Part shown: positions 1 to 9,261 of the stretch, piece after piece
Numbering within the stretch: position 1 is the first letter of the stretch
How the letters are laid out: every line of letters starts with the position of its first letter
NCBI GenBank assembly: GCA_963698255.1
Contig: CAVOQD010000008.1
Location: 124,001-188,000, forward strand
Reading direction: 5' to 3'
From: JAWKOK01 sp963698255
GTDB taxonomy: Bacteria; Chloroflexota; Anaerolineae; Caldilineales; Caldilineaceae
Length of the DNA stretch: 64,000 nt
Notes under the pieces: generated by a model
The model's database searches: none
The model's input: the letters and a program-made list of their open reading frames with translations, nothing else
What the model was told of the DNA's origin: nothing
Position numbers and translations under genes: made by a program

Positions 1-449
1 TACGGGTCGGGATGGAAATCGGGTCGATAGTCTGTCCAGCCGACAAAGGGCTGAACCAGGTAGTCAGAGGCATAGACATAGAGCGGCGTCAATGGGCCCA
101 GCAGTGTGACTTGACTGGGGTGAACGCCGACTTCCTCGTAGGTCTCGCGTAGCGCCGTGCCCGCCATGCCCTCGTCGATCTCCTCGTAGCCGCCGCCGGG
201 CAGCCCCACCTGGCCGCTGTGGACGCCGCTGTAGGTCGGTCGTAGGATCAGCGGGAAATAGATCCGATCGACGTGGGGATAGAAGAGCACAAGTACGCCG
301 CCTTGACGCGTGCTCGCCCTCGGCTCCGCTCTCGATGACGAACCAAGGCGCGGCCTTGGGGCCATCTGCTGCTGGGCATCCCAGCCTGGCAGCGGATCGG
401 AGAGATCGATGCGCAACTGGCGTAGAAATGACTCGTAGCGGTCGCTCAT
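1..449 (-). CDS. Nudix hydrolase, CoA pyrophosphatase-like (C-terminus beyond left edge)
   Basis: I read this directly on the minus strand from an ATG at 449; the frame stays open to the left edge, so about 149 residues are visible. A complete Nudix box, GX5EX7REXXEEXG, is present as GGYEEIDEGMAGTALRETYE followed by EVGV, preceded by LPGG in the CoA-pyrophosphatase style. This family hydrolyses nucleoside-diphosphate-X compounds using divalent metal bound by the Nudix glutamates. The LPGGG and GPLTPLYVYAS context resembles NudL/CoAse proteins acting on CoA and acyl-CoA, but substrate assignment is inference. The start codon overlaps the rlmI stop (ATGA), so the two genes are probably translationally coupled. 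Confidence 0.85.
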   Translation of the reverse strand, partial: MSDRYESFLRQLRIDLSDPLPGWDAQQQMAPRPRLGSSSRAEPRASTRQGGVLVLFYPHVDRIYFPLILRPTYSGVHSGQVGLPGGGYEEIDEGMAGTALRETYEEVGVHPSQVTLLGPLTPLYVYASDYLVQPFVGWTDYRPDFHPDP

Positions 450-1657
450 AGAACTCGACAGATCAATCCCTTCAGGTACTCCCCCTCGGGAAATGTGATG
501 GCGATGGGGTGGTCGGCCGGCTGACGCAGCCACTCCAGAATCTGGACCGGGCGTGCGGCATCGACCGCGGCGCCGAAGACGACCTTCTGAAACAGGTCAG
601 CGCTGACCAGCCCGCTGCAACTGAAGGTGGCCAGTATTCCGCCGGGTCTGATCAGTTGCATGGCGAGCAGGTTGATGTCTTTGTACCCGCGCAACGCTTT
701 GTCGATGTTGCGCTTCGATTGGGCGAATTTGGGCGGATCCAGAACGATGACATCGAACTGCGGGGCCTGCCCGCCGAGATCGCGCCATTGACGAAGCATC
801 TGAAAGACATCTCCGGTGACCTCCTCTGAGCGCTCGTCGTCCAGTCCATTGAGTCGGGCGTTTTCCCGGCCAAGAGCAAGGGCATCGGCGCTGACATCGA
901 GGTTCGTGACATGCTCGGCGCCGGCTGCCAGGGCGTAGATGCCAAAGGCTCCCGTATAGCTGAATGCGTTTAGCACCCGTTTGCCGGCGCAGTAGGCGGC
1001 AACGCGTCGACGGTTTTCCCGTTGGTCGGCGTAGAAACCGGTCTTCTGTCCGCCGGCCAGGTCGACCAGAAAGCGGTGGCCGTTTTCCACGACCTCAATG
1101 GTCGACGCCGGCTGCGAACCGGCCAGCAGACCGGAACCGCCGTCGAGTCCTTCGCGCCTCCGAGTTGCCGCATCGCTGCGTTCGATCACCCCGTGACAGC
1201 CGGTGATGGCCATCAACTGCTCGGCGAGCGCCGCCTTACGCTGATCGATGGCCAGCGTGCCGGCCTGGACGACCAGGTAGTCGGCGTAGCGGTCGACGGT
1301 CAGACCGGGGAGGTAGTCGCTCTCGGCGTTGACCAGTCGGTAGACGTCCGTCTGGGGATCATCGGCCAGTGGCCGGCGCCGTGCTACCGATGCGGCCAGC
1401 CGGCGTTGCCAAAAATCGTCATCGATCTGCTCGTTTTCCTGCCAACTGAGCAGACGCACAACGATCTGGCTGCTGCGGTTGAGATAGCCCTTGGCCAGCC
1501 AATTGCCGCCGCCGTCGACCACCGAGACAATCGATCCGTCGGGTGCTGAGTTGGACACTGAGTCGGGCATTTGGCGGATGGCGCCGCTGAAAATCCAGGG
1601 ATGGCCCTGGCGAACCGGCTTGTCGCGCTTGGGCTTGAGCACTACGTTGTTTGTCAT
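446..1657 (-). CDS. rlmI: Class I rRNA large-subunit methyltransferase RlmI-like
   Basis: 403 residues, close to the roughly 396 usual for RlmI, and undamaged. The N-terminus (about 1-75) has the PUA-type opening KPKRDKPVRQGHPWIFSGAI. The GGQKTGFYADQREN signature follows near residue 210, then the SAM-binding strand VLNAFSYTGAFGIYAL. The catalytic loop is VIVLDPPKF, and FSCSG near the C-terminus supplies the cysteine expected for a 5-methylcytosine enzyme. Family knowledge: it methylates 23S rRNA (C1962 in E. coli). The stop overlaps the downstream Nudix ATG by four bases. Exact target nucleotide in this organism is inferred. Confidence 0.9.
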   Translation of the reverse strand: MTNNVVLKPKRDKPVRQGHPWIFSGAIRQMPDSVSNSAPDGSIVSVVDGGGNWLAKGYLNRSSQIVVRLLSWQENEQIDDDFWQRRLAASVARRRPLADDPQTDVYRLVNAESDYLPGLTVDRYADYLVVQAGTLAIDQRKAALAEQLMAITGCHGVIERSDAATRRREGLDGGSGLLAGSQPASTIEVVENGHRFLVDLAGGQKTGFYADQRENRRRVAAYCAGKRVLNAFSYTGAFGIYALAAGAEHVTNLDVSADALALGRENARLNGLDDERSEEVTGDVFQMLRQWRDLGGQAPQFDVIVLDPPKFAQSKRNIDKALRGYKDINLLAMQLIRPGGILATFSCSGLVSADLFQKVVFGAAVDAARPVQILEWLRQPADHPIAITFPEGEYLKGLICRVL

Positions 1658-1707
1658 CTCTGATCCTCTGGATGGTCTGGTTTAGGCCGATGCAGAAAAA
1701 CATTTGC

Positions 1708-1769
1708 CCACGAAGCGTCACGAATATCCACAAAGGGCAGTTTCCTTCGTGTCTCTTTGTGCTTCGTGG
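1708..1769. repeat. Dispersed intergenic repeat, copy 1 (CCACGAAG...CTTCGTGG)
   Basis: The element begins CCACGAAG and ends CTTCGTGG, forming an imperfect hairpin with internal CGTCACGAAT and TTCGTGT blocks. A clearly related copy lies at 55567-55650 in the same orientation. Both copies sit just upstream of a minus-strand gene start (rlmI here, glpA there). No other feature is visible in the rlmI upstream gap. Confidence 0.6.
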
Positions 1770-1773
1770 ATCG

Positions 1774-2037
1774 CTATTTCCTTGGCTTCGTCTTGGAAGC
1801 GGTATCGTGATTGGCCGCTGTCTCTGCATCCTGGGAAAGCTCCCAGCCGTATTGGTTGATCGTGATCTGTCGATCTGCCAGGCTGATGGTCAAGGCCGCC
1901 GGATCGAAGCGAAAATCTTGTTCGCCCTCCGGCGTCGTCAAGATCCCCTTGACTTGGGCCGCAGTCCTGTCGGTGTAGCGAATTTTGTAGCCTTTATAGA
2001 TGGTCCAGTGGACCAGTGGTTTGACATTTGCGCGCAT
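1774..2037 (-). CDS. Small conserved-looking protein of unknown function
   Basis: 87 residues starting exactly at the base after the tilS stop (TAG at 2040-2038, ATG at 2037-2035), so it is almost certainly co-transcribed with tilS. The sequence alternates polar and hydrophobic residues (YKGYKIRY, FRFDPAALTISL, ITINQYGWEL) in a way typical of a small beta-rich fold, and ends in a Lys/Arg-rich tail. It has no signal peptide, membrane segment or cysteine. I do not recognise the family. Coding is supported by the tight junction with tilS and by reasonable codon use. Confidence 0.6.
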   Translation of the reverse strand: MRANVKPLVHWTIYKGYKIRYTDRTAAQVKGILTTPEGEQDFRFDPAALTISLADRQITINQYGWELSQDAETAANHDTASKTKPRK

Positions 2038-3649
2038 CTAGATCGACTCCTTCCGCTTCCACCTCAGTGCCAGCACGTGCTGTGTATTGTCGGTGATGCG
2101 GGCGCTGTGGCCCAATCGCAGACCGCACACCCAGAGGATTCGCTCCCCGCTTGCATCGATCAACAAGGGCCATCCTTCGCGTAGTGAAGGGTGAATCTTG
2201 GCGTCGGTGAAGAGATCGCCGAGGGACTTGGTCTTTCCGTCCATGCCCAGCGGCGCCACGCGCATGCCCTCGACCGGCCTGGCCAGGACTGGATGACCGA
2301 CCTGGTCTGCGTCCAGGTATGCCTGCCAGGGTGACATCTCGCGCCAATCGGCCGGCAGATCGGCGCGAGCGAATCTTTGCACGCTGAGGCGCCAGCCCTC
2401 GAACTGCAATTCGCCGGATCTGGGCAGATCTGTCGGCGGGCACGTTGCGTCCAGCAGCGGCCCCCAGGGCTGAACCGGCAATGCCTGGGCCAGGTGGATG
2501 ATCAGCCGCGAGGGTTCCTCTTTATGAGACGAAACAAAGGACCAGGCCAGATCATCGATCAACGGATGAGGCCCACTGGTCACAGGCTCGCCCATGGTTG
2601 TGTTTTCAGCATTCAAGTCTTCCAGCAGTCGGTCGACCGAGGCCGAGTCGATGCCGTGCAGACCGCCGGGCAGGCGAGCGATGGCCGCGCGTAGCACGCC
2701 ACGCTGTTCCGAGAGCGTGAGCGCACGAAGCGCTGCATAGTTCAGAACGACACGTTCCGGAATCTCTTCCGCTGTTGATGCGCCGAGAGCCAGCCGTTCG
2801 AGCAACGCACAATCCAGATCGGCCAAGACGGTCTACATCCGCAGCCGTGATCTCCGCCGTGCGCGCCAGGGCGTCGACAACTCTTGGGTTGATCGTCGCC
2901 AACCGGGGCAAGATCTGGTGGCGTATGAAATTTCTCGAAAAACGCATCTCCGTGTTGCTGCTGTCCTCGCGCCAGGGGAGATCGTTCTGAAGGAGATACG
3001 CCTCGATCTCGCTGCGATGGATATTGAGCAACGGCCGGATCAGCCACCCGGTTTGAGCCGCTTGCACCGGCGCGTCATCTGCTTGATTTGGACGGGTAAA
3101 CTCGGTGCGCATGCGCATGGCGCCCAGGCCCCGCAGCCCACTGCCGCGGGTGAGATTCAGCAGCAGCGTTTCCGCCTGATCTTCCATGGTGTGGGCGACT
3201 GCGACCAAGGGAACCTGGTTGCGACCGGCCACGTTAAAGGCAATCCGCCAGAGGAAGGCGTAGCGAGCATGCCGGGCGCCGGCCTCCAGACCATCCGCTG
3301 AACGGGCCAGCGCCGCGGCGTCCAGCGTTGTCTCGTGGTAGGGCAGCCCCAGCCGACCGGCGAGGGTTGCAACAAACTTCGCATCTTCGGCCGCTTCAGG
3401 ACGCAGTGCATGATTGACATGTGCGACATGCAGATCCAGCCCAAGCATGTTGGACAGCCGGTCCAGAGCGTGCAGCAAGCAGACGCTGTCCGCCCCGCCG
3501 CTGACGCCGACGACCAGCGAAATCTGCCGATTTTCTCCACCTGCCGACATGAACTGACAATCGCTCAAGTTCTGGGCGATGGCCGCCAGCAGTGGATCTT
3601 CTTGCGCTTTCAAGGACGCTTTTGGGGATGTGGAGTCTTGACCGATCAT
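2038..3649 (-). CDS. tilS: tRNA(Ile)-lysidine synthase TilS (one frameshift)
   Basis: The N-terminal part carries the PP-loop ATPase signature VVGVSGGADSVCLLHAL near residue 50 and DAKFVATLAGRLGLPYHET after it. Family knowledge: TilS adds lysine to C34 of the CAU-anticodon tRNA-Ile so that it reads AUA. The frame breaks near 2825, where removing one T from a TT pair joins ...AADVDRL to ADLDCALLERLALGAS. The C-terminal part then runs to 2038, giving about 537 residues, a normal full-length TilS with its C-terminal substrate-binding domains. TilS is essential in most bacteria, so the break is probably a sequencing error. Confidence 0.9.
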
Positions 3650-4027
3650 GGCTTGGGATTATACCACAGAGATGTAGGAGACCGGCGGCAATTGCGTTCT
3701 TTTTGGCAGCCGCGGCTTGAGCGCTCAGCGCATGTTTTTGATCCGGAAGCGTATCATCTCAACACGTAGCAGGGTTTGCCTCGTTTGGAGTCGTGGGCGG
3801 CCGCAAAGGTCGCCCCTCCCACGAAATATTGAGAAGATACCCGGAAACGGTCGAGAGAAAGGCGTCGGAAGCCCCGAAATCACGGATATCTTTTTCGTGG
3901 GTGGTTCGAATATGGTATAATTCGTTGCAGTTTGTCTATCGCTAGGCAAAGGGATCATGTGAGGTTTCGTGCCGTCCGTTTTTTGTGGAGTGCCCTGCCA
4001 ACCAACATGTCGTCATGGAGCTAATGA
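3650..4027. other. Intergenic region between divergent tilS and mreB
   Basis: 378 bases with no convincing gene. It holds a GC-rich dyad at 3791-3824 (TCGTGGG...CCCACGA around a core like GGCGGCCGCAAAGGTCGCC) that resembles short dispersed intergenic repeats, then an extended -10 promoter for mreB at 3913-3921, and about 100 bases of leader. Confidence 0.6.
3913..3921 (+). promoter_or_regulatory. Extended -10 promoter for the mreB operon
   Basis: TGGTATAAT is a perfect TGn extended -10 with a consensus TATAAT hexamer. The -35 region is only T-rich (near 3891-3897), which is usual for extended -10 promoters. The expected start near 3928 leaves roughly a 100-base leader before the GTG of mreB. 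Confidence 0.6.
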
Positions 4028-5098
4028 GTGATAAATCCGTTTGATTGGCTTTTGGGCCTCTTTTCTTTGGATATCGGTATCGATCTCGGTACCGCCAATA
4101 CCTTGGTCCATGTGAAAAACCGGGGGATCGTGATCAACGAGCCGTCGGTGGTGGCCATCGACCGATCATCGCGACGTCGCAACGCGGTCAAGGCCATCGG
4201 CAGCGAAGCCAAGGAGATGGTCGGGCGTACGCCGGCCCACATCGTGGCCATTCGGCCGCTGCAGGATGGCGTTATCTCCGATTTTGATGTGACCGAGCAG
4301 ATGATCCATCATTTCATCGGCAAGGTCCACGGCAACCGTGCTTTCGGCACCGCCCGCCCGCGTGTCGTGATCGGCATCCCCTCCGGCGTGACTGAAGTGG
4401 AGAAGCGTGCAGTGCGCGATGCGGCCATCAGCGCGGGCGCGCGTGAGGCCGGCCTGGTCGAGGAGCCAATGGCCGCCGCCATCGGGGCGGGCCTGCCGGT
4501 GACTGAGTCGGTCGGCTCCATGATTGTGGACATCGGCGGCGGCACGACGGAAGTGGCGGTGATTTCGCTGGGCGGCATTGTCGTCTCCCGTTCGATCCGT
4601 GTGGCCGGCGACGAGATGAATGAGGATATCATCAACTACGCCCGGCAGAAGTACAATCTGCTCATCGGCGAGCGTATGGCCGAGCGTACCAAGATCGAGA
4701 TCGGCTCGGCCTATCCCATGGAGCGGGAACGCACCATGATCTTGCGGGGGCGCAACCTGATCACCGGGCTGCCCGAGGCCGTCGAGGTCAGTTCGGTCGA
4801 GATTCGTGAGGCGCTCTCCGGCTCGGTCGATGTGATCGTCGATTCGGTCAAGGGGACGCTTGACGAGACGCCGCCTGAACTGGTGGCCGATCTGATGGAA
4901 TACGGCGTTGTGCTGGCGGGCGGCGGCGCGCTGTTGCAGGGCCTGGCCCAACGCCTGCAGGATGAGACCCGCATGCATGTCTACGTGGCCGACAATCCGC
5001 TCACGGCCGTGGTGATGGGGACCGGTATGATTCTGGAGAAGCCGGAATTCTATCGGGAGACGCTGACCAGCATGCAGCGCAAGAGTACGATTCGTTAG
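4028..5098 (+). CDS. mreB: Rod-shape-determining actin homologue MreB
   Basis: 356 undamaged residues. The actin-fold phosphate-1 motif DIGIDLGTANTLVHVKNRGI lies at about residues 15-34, the phosphate-2 motif IVDIGGGTTEVAVISLGGIV near 160 and the adenosine motif VVLAGGGALLQGLAQRL near 290. The chosen start is GTG at 4028 with GGAG eight bases upstream, giving the amphipathic membrane-binding N-terminus MINPFDWLLGLFS. MreB filaments organise lateral wall synthesis with MreC, MreD, PBP2 and RodA, all encoded downstream. Confidence 0.97.
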   Translation: MINPFDWLLGLFSLDIGIDLGTANTLVHVKNRGIVINEPSVVAIDRSSRRRNAVKAIGSEAKEMVGRTPAHIVAIRPLQDGVISDFDVTEQMIHHFIGKVHGNRAFGTARPRVVIGIPSGVTEVEKRAVRDAAISAGAREAGLVEEPMAAAIGAGLPVTESVGSMIVDIGGGTTEVAVISLGGIVVSRSIRVAGDEMNEDIINYARQKYNLLIGERMAERTKIEIGSAYPMERERTMILRGRNLITGLPEAVEVSSVEIREALSGSVDVIVDSVKGTLDETPPELVADLMEYGVVLAGGGALLQGLAQRLQDETRMHVYVADNPLTAVVMGTGMILEKPEFYRETLTSMQRKSTIR

Positions 5099-5145
5099 TC
5101 TCGGCAACCGCAGCCCAGGGTCGATGCGGCCAACGGGCTCCAGCT

Positions 5146-5191
5146 TTTCCTCTGTGGATCTTGTGCCTTCTCGTGTGGACTCTGTGGTTAA
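5146..5191. repeat. Degenerate CTCTGTGG-type intergenic repeat
   Basis: Between mreB and mreC the sequence carries CTCTGTGGATCTTGTGCC, then TCGTGTGGACTCTGTGGTTA. The internal periodic 'CTNTGTGG' motif is partly related to the CTTCGTGG repeat at 1708 and 55567. It could be a degenerate dispersed repeat; no coding is visible here. Confidence 0.4.
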
Positions 5192-5250
5192 TGTGAACGA
5201 CTTGCGGCAGTGCCACTGAGGTTCCGGTATCTTTTCTCGAACTCATTTCT

Positions 5251-6252
5251 ATGCGTAATACCGAACGACGATCCTGGTCTATTGGCGACATTGGGATTCG
5301 CCTGGTGCTTCTCTCGCTTGCAGCCTTGATGATCATGGCGCTGCAGCAGACGGGGCGTCTTAAGGCTGTCCAGAGTTTTGTCACCCAGTTGACCTCGCCG
5401 GCACAGTTGGGCGCCACCGGCGCCACTGAAAACGTCACCGATCTGTTCAGTTTCTTTGTGGAACTGCGCACCATGCGTCAGCGCAACTCGGAGCTTGAAC
5501 AGATCAACTCAAGCCTTGTGGTTGAGAATTTCCAACTGCGTGAGGTCGAGGGCGAGAACCAGCACTTGCGCGAGATGCTCAACTTTGCCCAGACGCGCCC
5601 TGGATTGGAACTGCGCGGCGCTCAGATCGTTGCACGAGTGATTGGACAGGAGAGCAACAACTTCCTGGATTTCATTATGCTTGATCTGGGCAGCACCCAC
5701 GGTATCGATGTCGGGATGCCGGTTCTGACCGACCAGGGATTGGTGGGTCGCATCAGCGAGGTGACCAATACGACGTCCAAGGTGCTGCTGATCACCGACG
5801 TCAGCAGTTCGGTCAATGCACTGTTGCAGAGCAGTCGTCTCAACGGTGTGCTGCGGGGGACGCCCGGCGGCGATCTGGTCATGGACTATATTCCGCAGGG
5901 CGCGCTCTTCAGTGTCGGCGAAGTCGTGTTGACATCGGGGCTGGGCGGCAATTTCCCCAAAGGGATTCCGATCGGGCAGGTGACTGAGATTTTGCAGCGT
6001 GACATCGATGTCTTCCAGCAGGCCATCGTGCGCCCAACCGTCGATTTCGGCAGTTTGGAACTGGTGATGGTGGTGACGAACTTCGATCCGCTGGAAACCG
6101 TTCCGGACCTGCTGCCGGAGCCGGCGCCCGTAGAAGAGGTCTCTACCAGAAGAGGGAGTGCTCGAAGAGGGAGCGCCTGGCGATGGAGAGGTGCTCGAAG
6201 CGTCCGAACCGGCGCAGCGACTGATGGTTTGCCGGTAGAAGGCACGCAGTAG
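5251..6252 (+). CDS. mreC: Cell-shape protein MreC
   Basis: It begins with a cytoplasmic stretch and one membrane anchor (VLLSLAALMIMAL, residues about 19-32). A coiled coil rich in Glu/Leu follows (FFVELRTMRQRNSELEQINS onward, about 68-115), then the beta-barrel MreC domain with MLDLGSTHGIDVGMPVLTDQ and GLVGRISEV. The last 35 residues in this frame are Arg/Gly-rich and look wrong. Removing one C near 6150 gives an acidic tail (STEEGVLEEGAPGDGEVLEA) ending at a TAG at 6236-6238, which I prefer. MreC links MreB to PBP2 and RodA. Confidence 0.92.
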   Translation: MRNTERRSWSIGDIGIRLVLLSLAALMIMALQQTGRLKAVQSFVTQLTSPAQLGATGATENVTDLFSFFVELRTMRQRNSELEQINSSLVVENFQLREVEGENQHLREMLNFAQTRPGLELRGAQIVARVIGQESNNFLDFIMLDLGSTHGIDVGMPVLTDQGLVGRISEVTNTTSKVLLITDVSSSVNALLQSSRLNGVLRGTPGGDLVMDYIPQGALFSVGEVVLTSGLGGNFPKGIPIGQVTEILQRDIDVFQQAIVRPTVDFGSLELVMVVTNFDPLETVPDLLPEPAPVEEVSTRRGSARRGSAWRWRGARSVRTGAATDGLPVEGTQ

Positions 6253-6271
6253 CGGAGGCGTTGTTCGACCG

Positions 6272-6860
6272 ATGAGACGCGGTACGCTCTACTATCTGAT
6301 GATGCCGTTGATGGCGCTGGCCGCTCTGTTGCAGTCGACGGCTTTCAATCGGCTGACCATTGCCGGCGTAAAGCCTGATCTTGTGCTGTTGCTGGTTGTC
6401 GTCGGCACGTTGCTCTATGGTCCCCGGGCCGGCGTCGTGTGGGCCTTCATCGGCGGGCTCTTTCTGGATGTCTTTAGCGGCGGCCCCCTGGGCAGTTCCA
6501 GTTTGGCGTTGATGGCTGCGGCCGTTGTCGCCGGTTTTGGCCATACGACAATGTCAAGGTTCAATATTTTTGTGCCGCTGGGCGCGATTGTTTTGGGCAC
6601 ATTGACCTACGGCTTGGTCTACGCGGGCACATTGCTTGCGTTGAACGGGTTGGTCGATCTGATCGGCCTTGATGTGTTGCGCCATCGGCTTGCCGTTGTG
6701 GGAGACAGTACAACAGGTGATTCTGCCGTCCATTGCCTACAATACGGTGCTGATGTTGTTGTTGATTCCCGTTCCTGAATCGGATTCCGGAAACACCGGA
6801 AACAGTTTCAGTGTTACAGTAGACAACCGCCTGCAATTTGCGATGTTCCGTCATGGCTGA
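6272..6860 (+). CDS. mreD: Rod-shape-determining membrane protein MreD (one frameshift)
   Basis: A small multispan protein. It opens MRRGTLYYLMMPLMALAALL and contains IAGVKPDLVLLLVVVGTLLY and the GGLFLDVFSGGPLG loop characteristic of MreD. The frame breaks at 6690-6691, where removing one T of a TT pair continues as LPLWETVQQVILPSIAYNTV, the expected C-terminal helix, to a stop at 6860. Total length is about 195 residues. It is 19 bases downstream of mreC in the standard mreBCD order. Confidence 0.88.
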
Positions 6861-7028
6861 GGTTGGGCAGTCACGCCTAAGGCCATTCCAAGATGAATCC
6901 CGCCAATGTCCGCGGCACACCCGGACCGTCTGGTAGAATTTGTGGGCTGTGCCGGACGTAATTCAGCGGCCTAAGGCGGGCGGAGCAGGCTAGCGCCTCC
7001 TGTTTGATATGACAATGGTGAACAGTGA

Positions 7029-9261
7029 ATGTTTGAACGAAGACCGCCGGACGACCAGTACGGCGAAGATCGAACTGAGACAAACACGGCACGCATCTTT
7101 ATGGTGTTGTTTCGGCTGTTTATGGTTGCGGTCTTTGTGGTGCTTGCTCGGCCGTTTGTACCAGATACAGATTATTCGAGGAGACACGTTTCGCCAGGAT
7201 TCTGATGACAACCGTTTCCGTTTGGTCGAAGTGCCGGCGCCGCGTGGCGTCATCTATGACAAGACCGGACAGATTCTGACTCGAAATCGACCCGAGTTTT
7301 GAGATCTCTCTTGTTCCCGACGAGACGCCGACCGACGATCCTGATACGGAGATCGACGAGGAGGCCGCAGAGATCGAGAATGTTTTGCGCCTGATCGAAG
7401 CGGACACGGATCCGGATATTGCCATCCGCATCGGCGAGCTGATGTTTCGCAAACTGGGGCGCGTCGATTTTGCCGAAACCGTGGAAGAGGCTGGGCGTGG
7501 AACTGAACTATGTCTTGGTTCCCGGCCTGGCGGAGGAGACCCCTGAAGATGAAGCGAGGATGACCGAAGATGATCCGACGCCGCCGGAACCGCCAAGCCC
7601 GATTTTGATTCCGGACATCAGCCAGCGCCTGCCCCATCGAAGGCCTGGTTGCGCTGGTGCAACGTTCGGTTCAATTGGGACGTCAGGGCAGCGCCTCTAA
7701 GCCGGTACCGATCCTGGATCTGGTAGAACGTATTCCTGCCTTTGAAATCGTGGAGGAGAGCTATCGCATTCCCAGCCTTCGGGTGAACGAAGTGCCTGTA
7801 CGACAGTATGTACACGGCGAGCTGGTTAGCCACATCCTTGGCTTTATGGGGCCGATTCCGGCGGTGGTGGCCGACGAATATCGAGCTGACGGCTATTCCA
7901 ATCCAAACGAACGCGTTGGTTTGAACGGGTTGGAATACTCCTATCAGCAAGAACTGCGTGGTTTGCCCGGCTTCAAGAATCTTGAGGTTGATATTCTCGG
8001 GCGTGAGATGCGTACGGTCGGCCAAGTGATCGAGCCGGTGCCCGGATCGAACCTGATTCTCAACATCGACCTGCGTCTGCAACGCGTCATGTACGATGAA
8101 CTGGCGGCGGAGATGGAGAAGGCCGATGCGCCGTGGGGCGTAAGCATCGCCATGAACCCGCAGAACGGCGCTATTCTGGGCATGGTCAGCCTGCCTTCCT
8201 ACGACAACAACATCTTTGCCGAGAGCATTAACGAGGACTATCTGGCCTTGGAGCAGGATGAACGCAGACCGCTGATCAACTACGCCATCGGCGGTCTCTA
8301 CCCGCCCGGCTCGACGTTCAAGATGGTGCCGGCGACCGCGGCTCTTCAAGAAAGTGTCATCAGCGGGCGCACGACCGTCGTCGACGGCGGGCCGATCTAT
8401 CTGCCCAACAAATTTTTCCCCAATGATTTCTCGCAGGCCCAGGAATTCGTGAGTTGGAATCACAAGCTCGGTATCGTCCATGGTGCGATCAACGTGGTTC
8501 AGGCGCTTGCTCTATCCAACGATATCTTCTTCTACTGGATCGGCGGCGGATATCCGCAGGCTGACTTTGAGGGACTGGGACAACGACGGCTGGCTGAATG
8601 GGCTGAACTATTTGGCTACGGCAAGGCGACAGGCATTGATCTGCCCGGCGAAGTCGAGGCCATCGTGCCTGACGACCAGTGGAAGCGCCAACTCTACGCC
8701 GAAAGCTGGACGACGGGCGACAGCTATAACATGGCTATCGGACAGGGATACGTGCTCTCAACGCCGTTGCAGGTCTTGGTGAGCACGGCTGCCGTCGCCA
8801 ATGGCGGCACCATCTATCAGCCGCAGATTGTGCATCAAGTCGTCGATTCCGCCGGCGGTTTGCAGCGAGATTTTGAGCCCCACGCACTGAGGCAACTGCC
8901 GGTCGACGAAGGCGTGATGGAATTGGTGCAGGAGGGCATGTGGAGCGCCGTCAACACGGACTACGGCACATCCGTCACTGCGCGTGTGCCCGGCGTAACC
9001 GTGGCCGGCAAGACGGGTACAGCCGAATTCTGTGAGTATATTCCCGAAGAAGAGGATTGCCGCCGCGATGACGAGGACAACTTGCCGACACACGCGTGGT
9101 TTGTCGGCTATGCTCCATATGAGAATCCGGAAATTGCGATTGTGACATTTGTCTATGATGGCGGTGAGGGTTCGGAAGCCGCTATTCCCGTGACGCAGAA
9201 GGCCATGGAAACCTATTTTCGCGAGATCAGCCCGCCTCAGGAGGTTGAGCTAAATGAGTGA
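7029..9261 (+). CDS. mrdA: Penicillin-binding protein 2, elongation transpeptidase (four frameshifts)
   Basis: The protein can be followed from ATG 7029 (MFERRPPDDQYGED, then a membrane anchor VLFRLFMVAVFVVLLGR) through four breaks near 7145, 7303, 7487 and 7636. Each is restored by removing one repeated base. The dimerisation/pedestal region includes PAPRGVIYDKTGQILTRNRP. The transpeptidase domain has SxxK as YPPGSTFKM, SxN as ALSND and KTG as AGKTGTAE. About 740 residues. Family role: cross-links elongation-phase peptidoglycan with RodA. The stop overlaps the minC start by eight bases. An insert of about 80 acidic residues (7320-7600) lies in the N-terminal part. Confidence 0.93.

Noticed and set aside
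3725..3958. 77-residue minus-strand frame in the tilS-mreB gap
   Set aside because: It covers the mreB promoter and a GC-rich dyad repeat, begins without a ribosome-binding site and looks translated from repeat sequence.
7029..9261. Programmed ribosomal frameshifting in mrdA and elsewhere
   Set aside because: Four shifts in one gene with no common slippery heptamer or following structure, and similar breaks across most genes, fit indel errors better.
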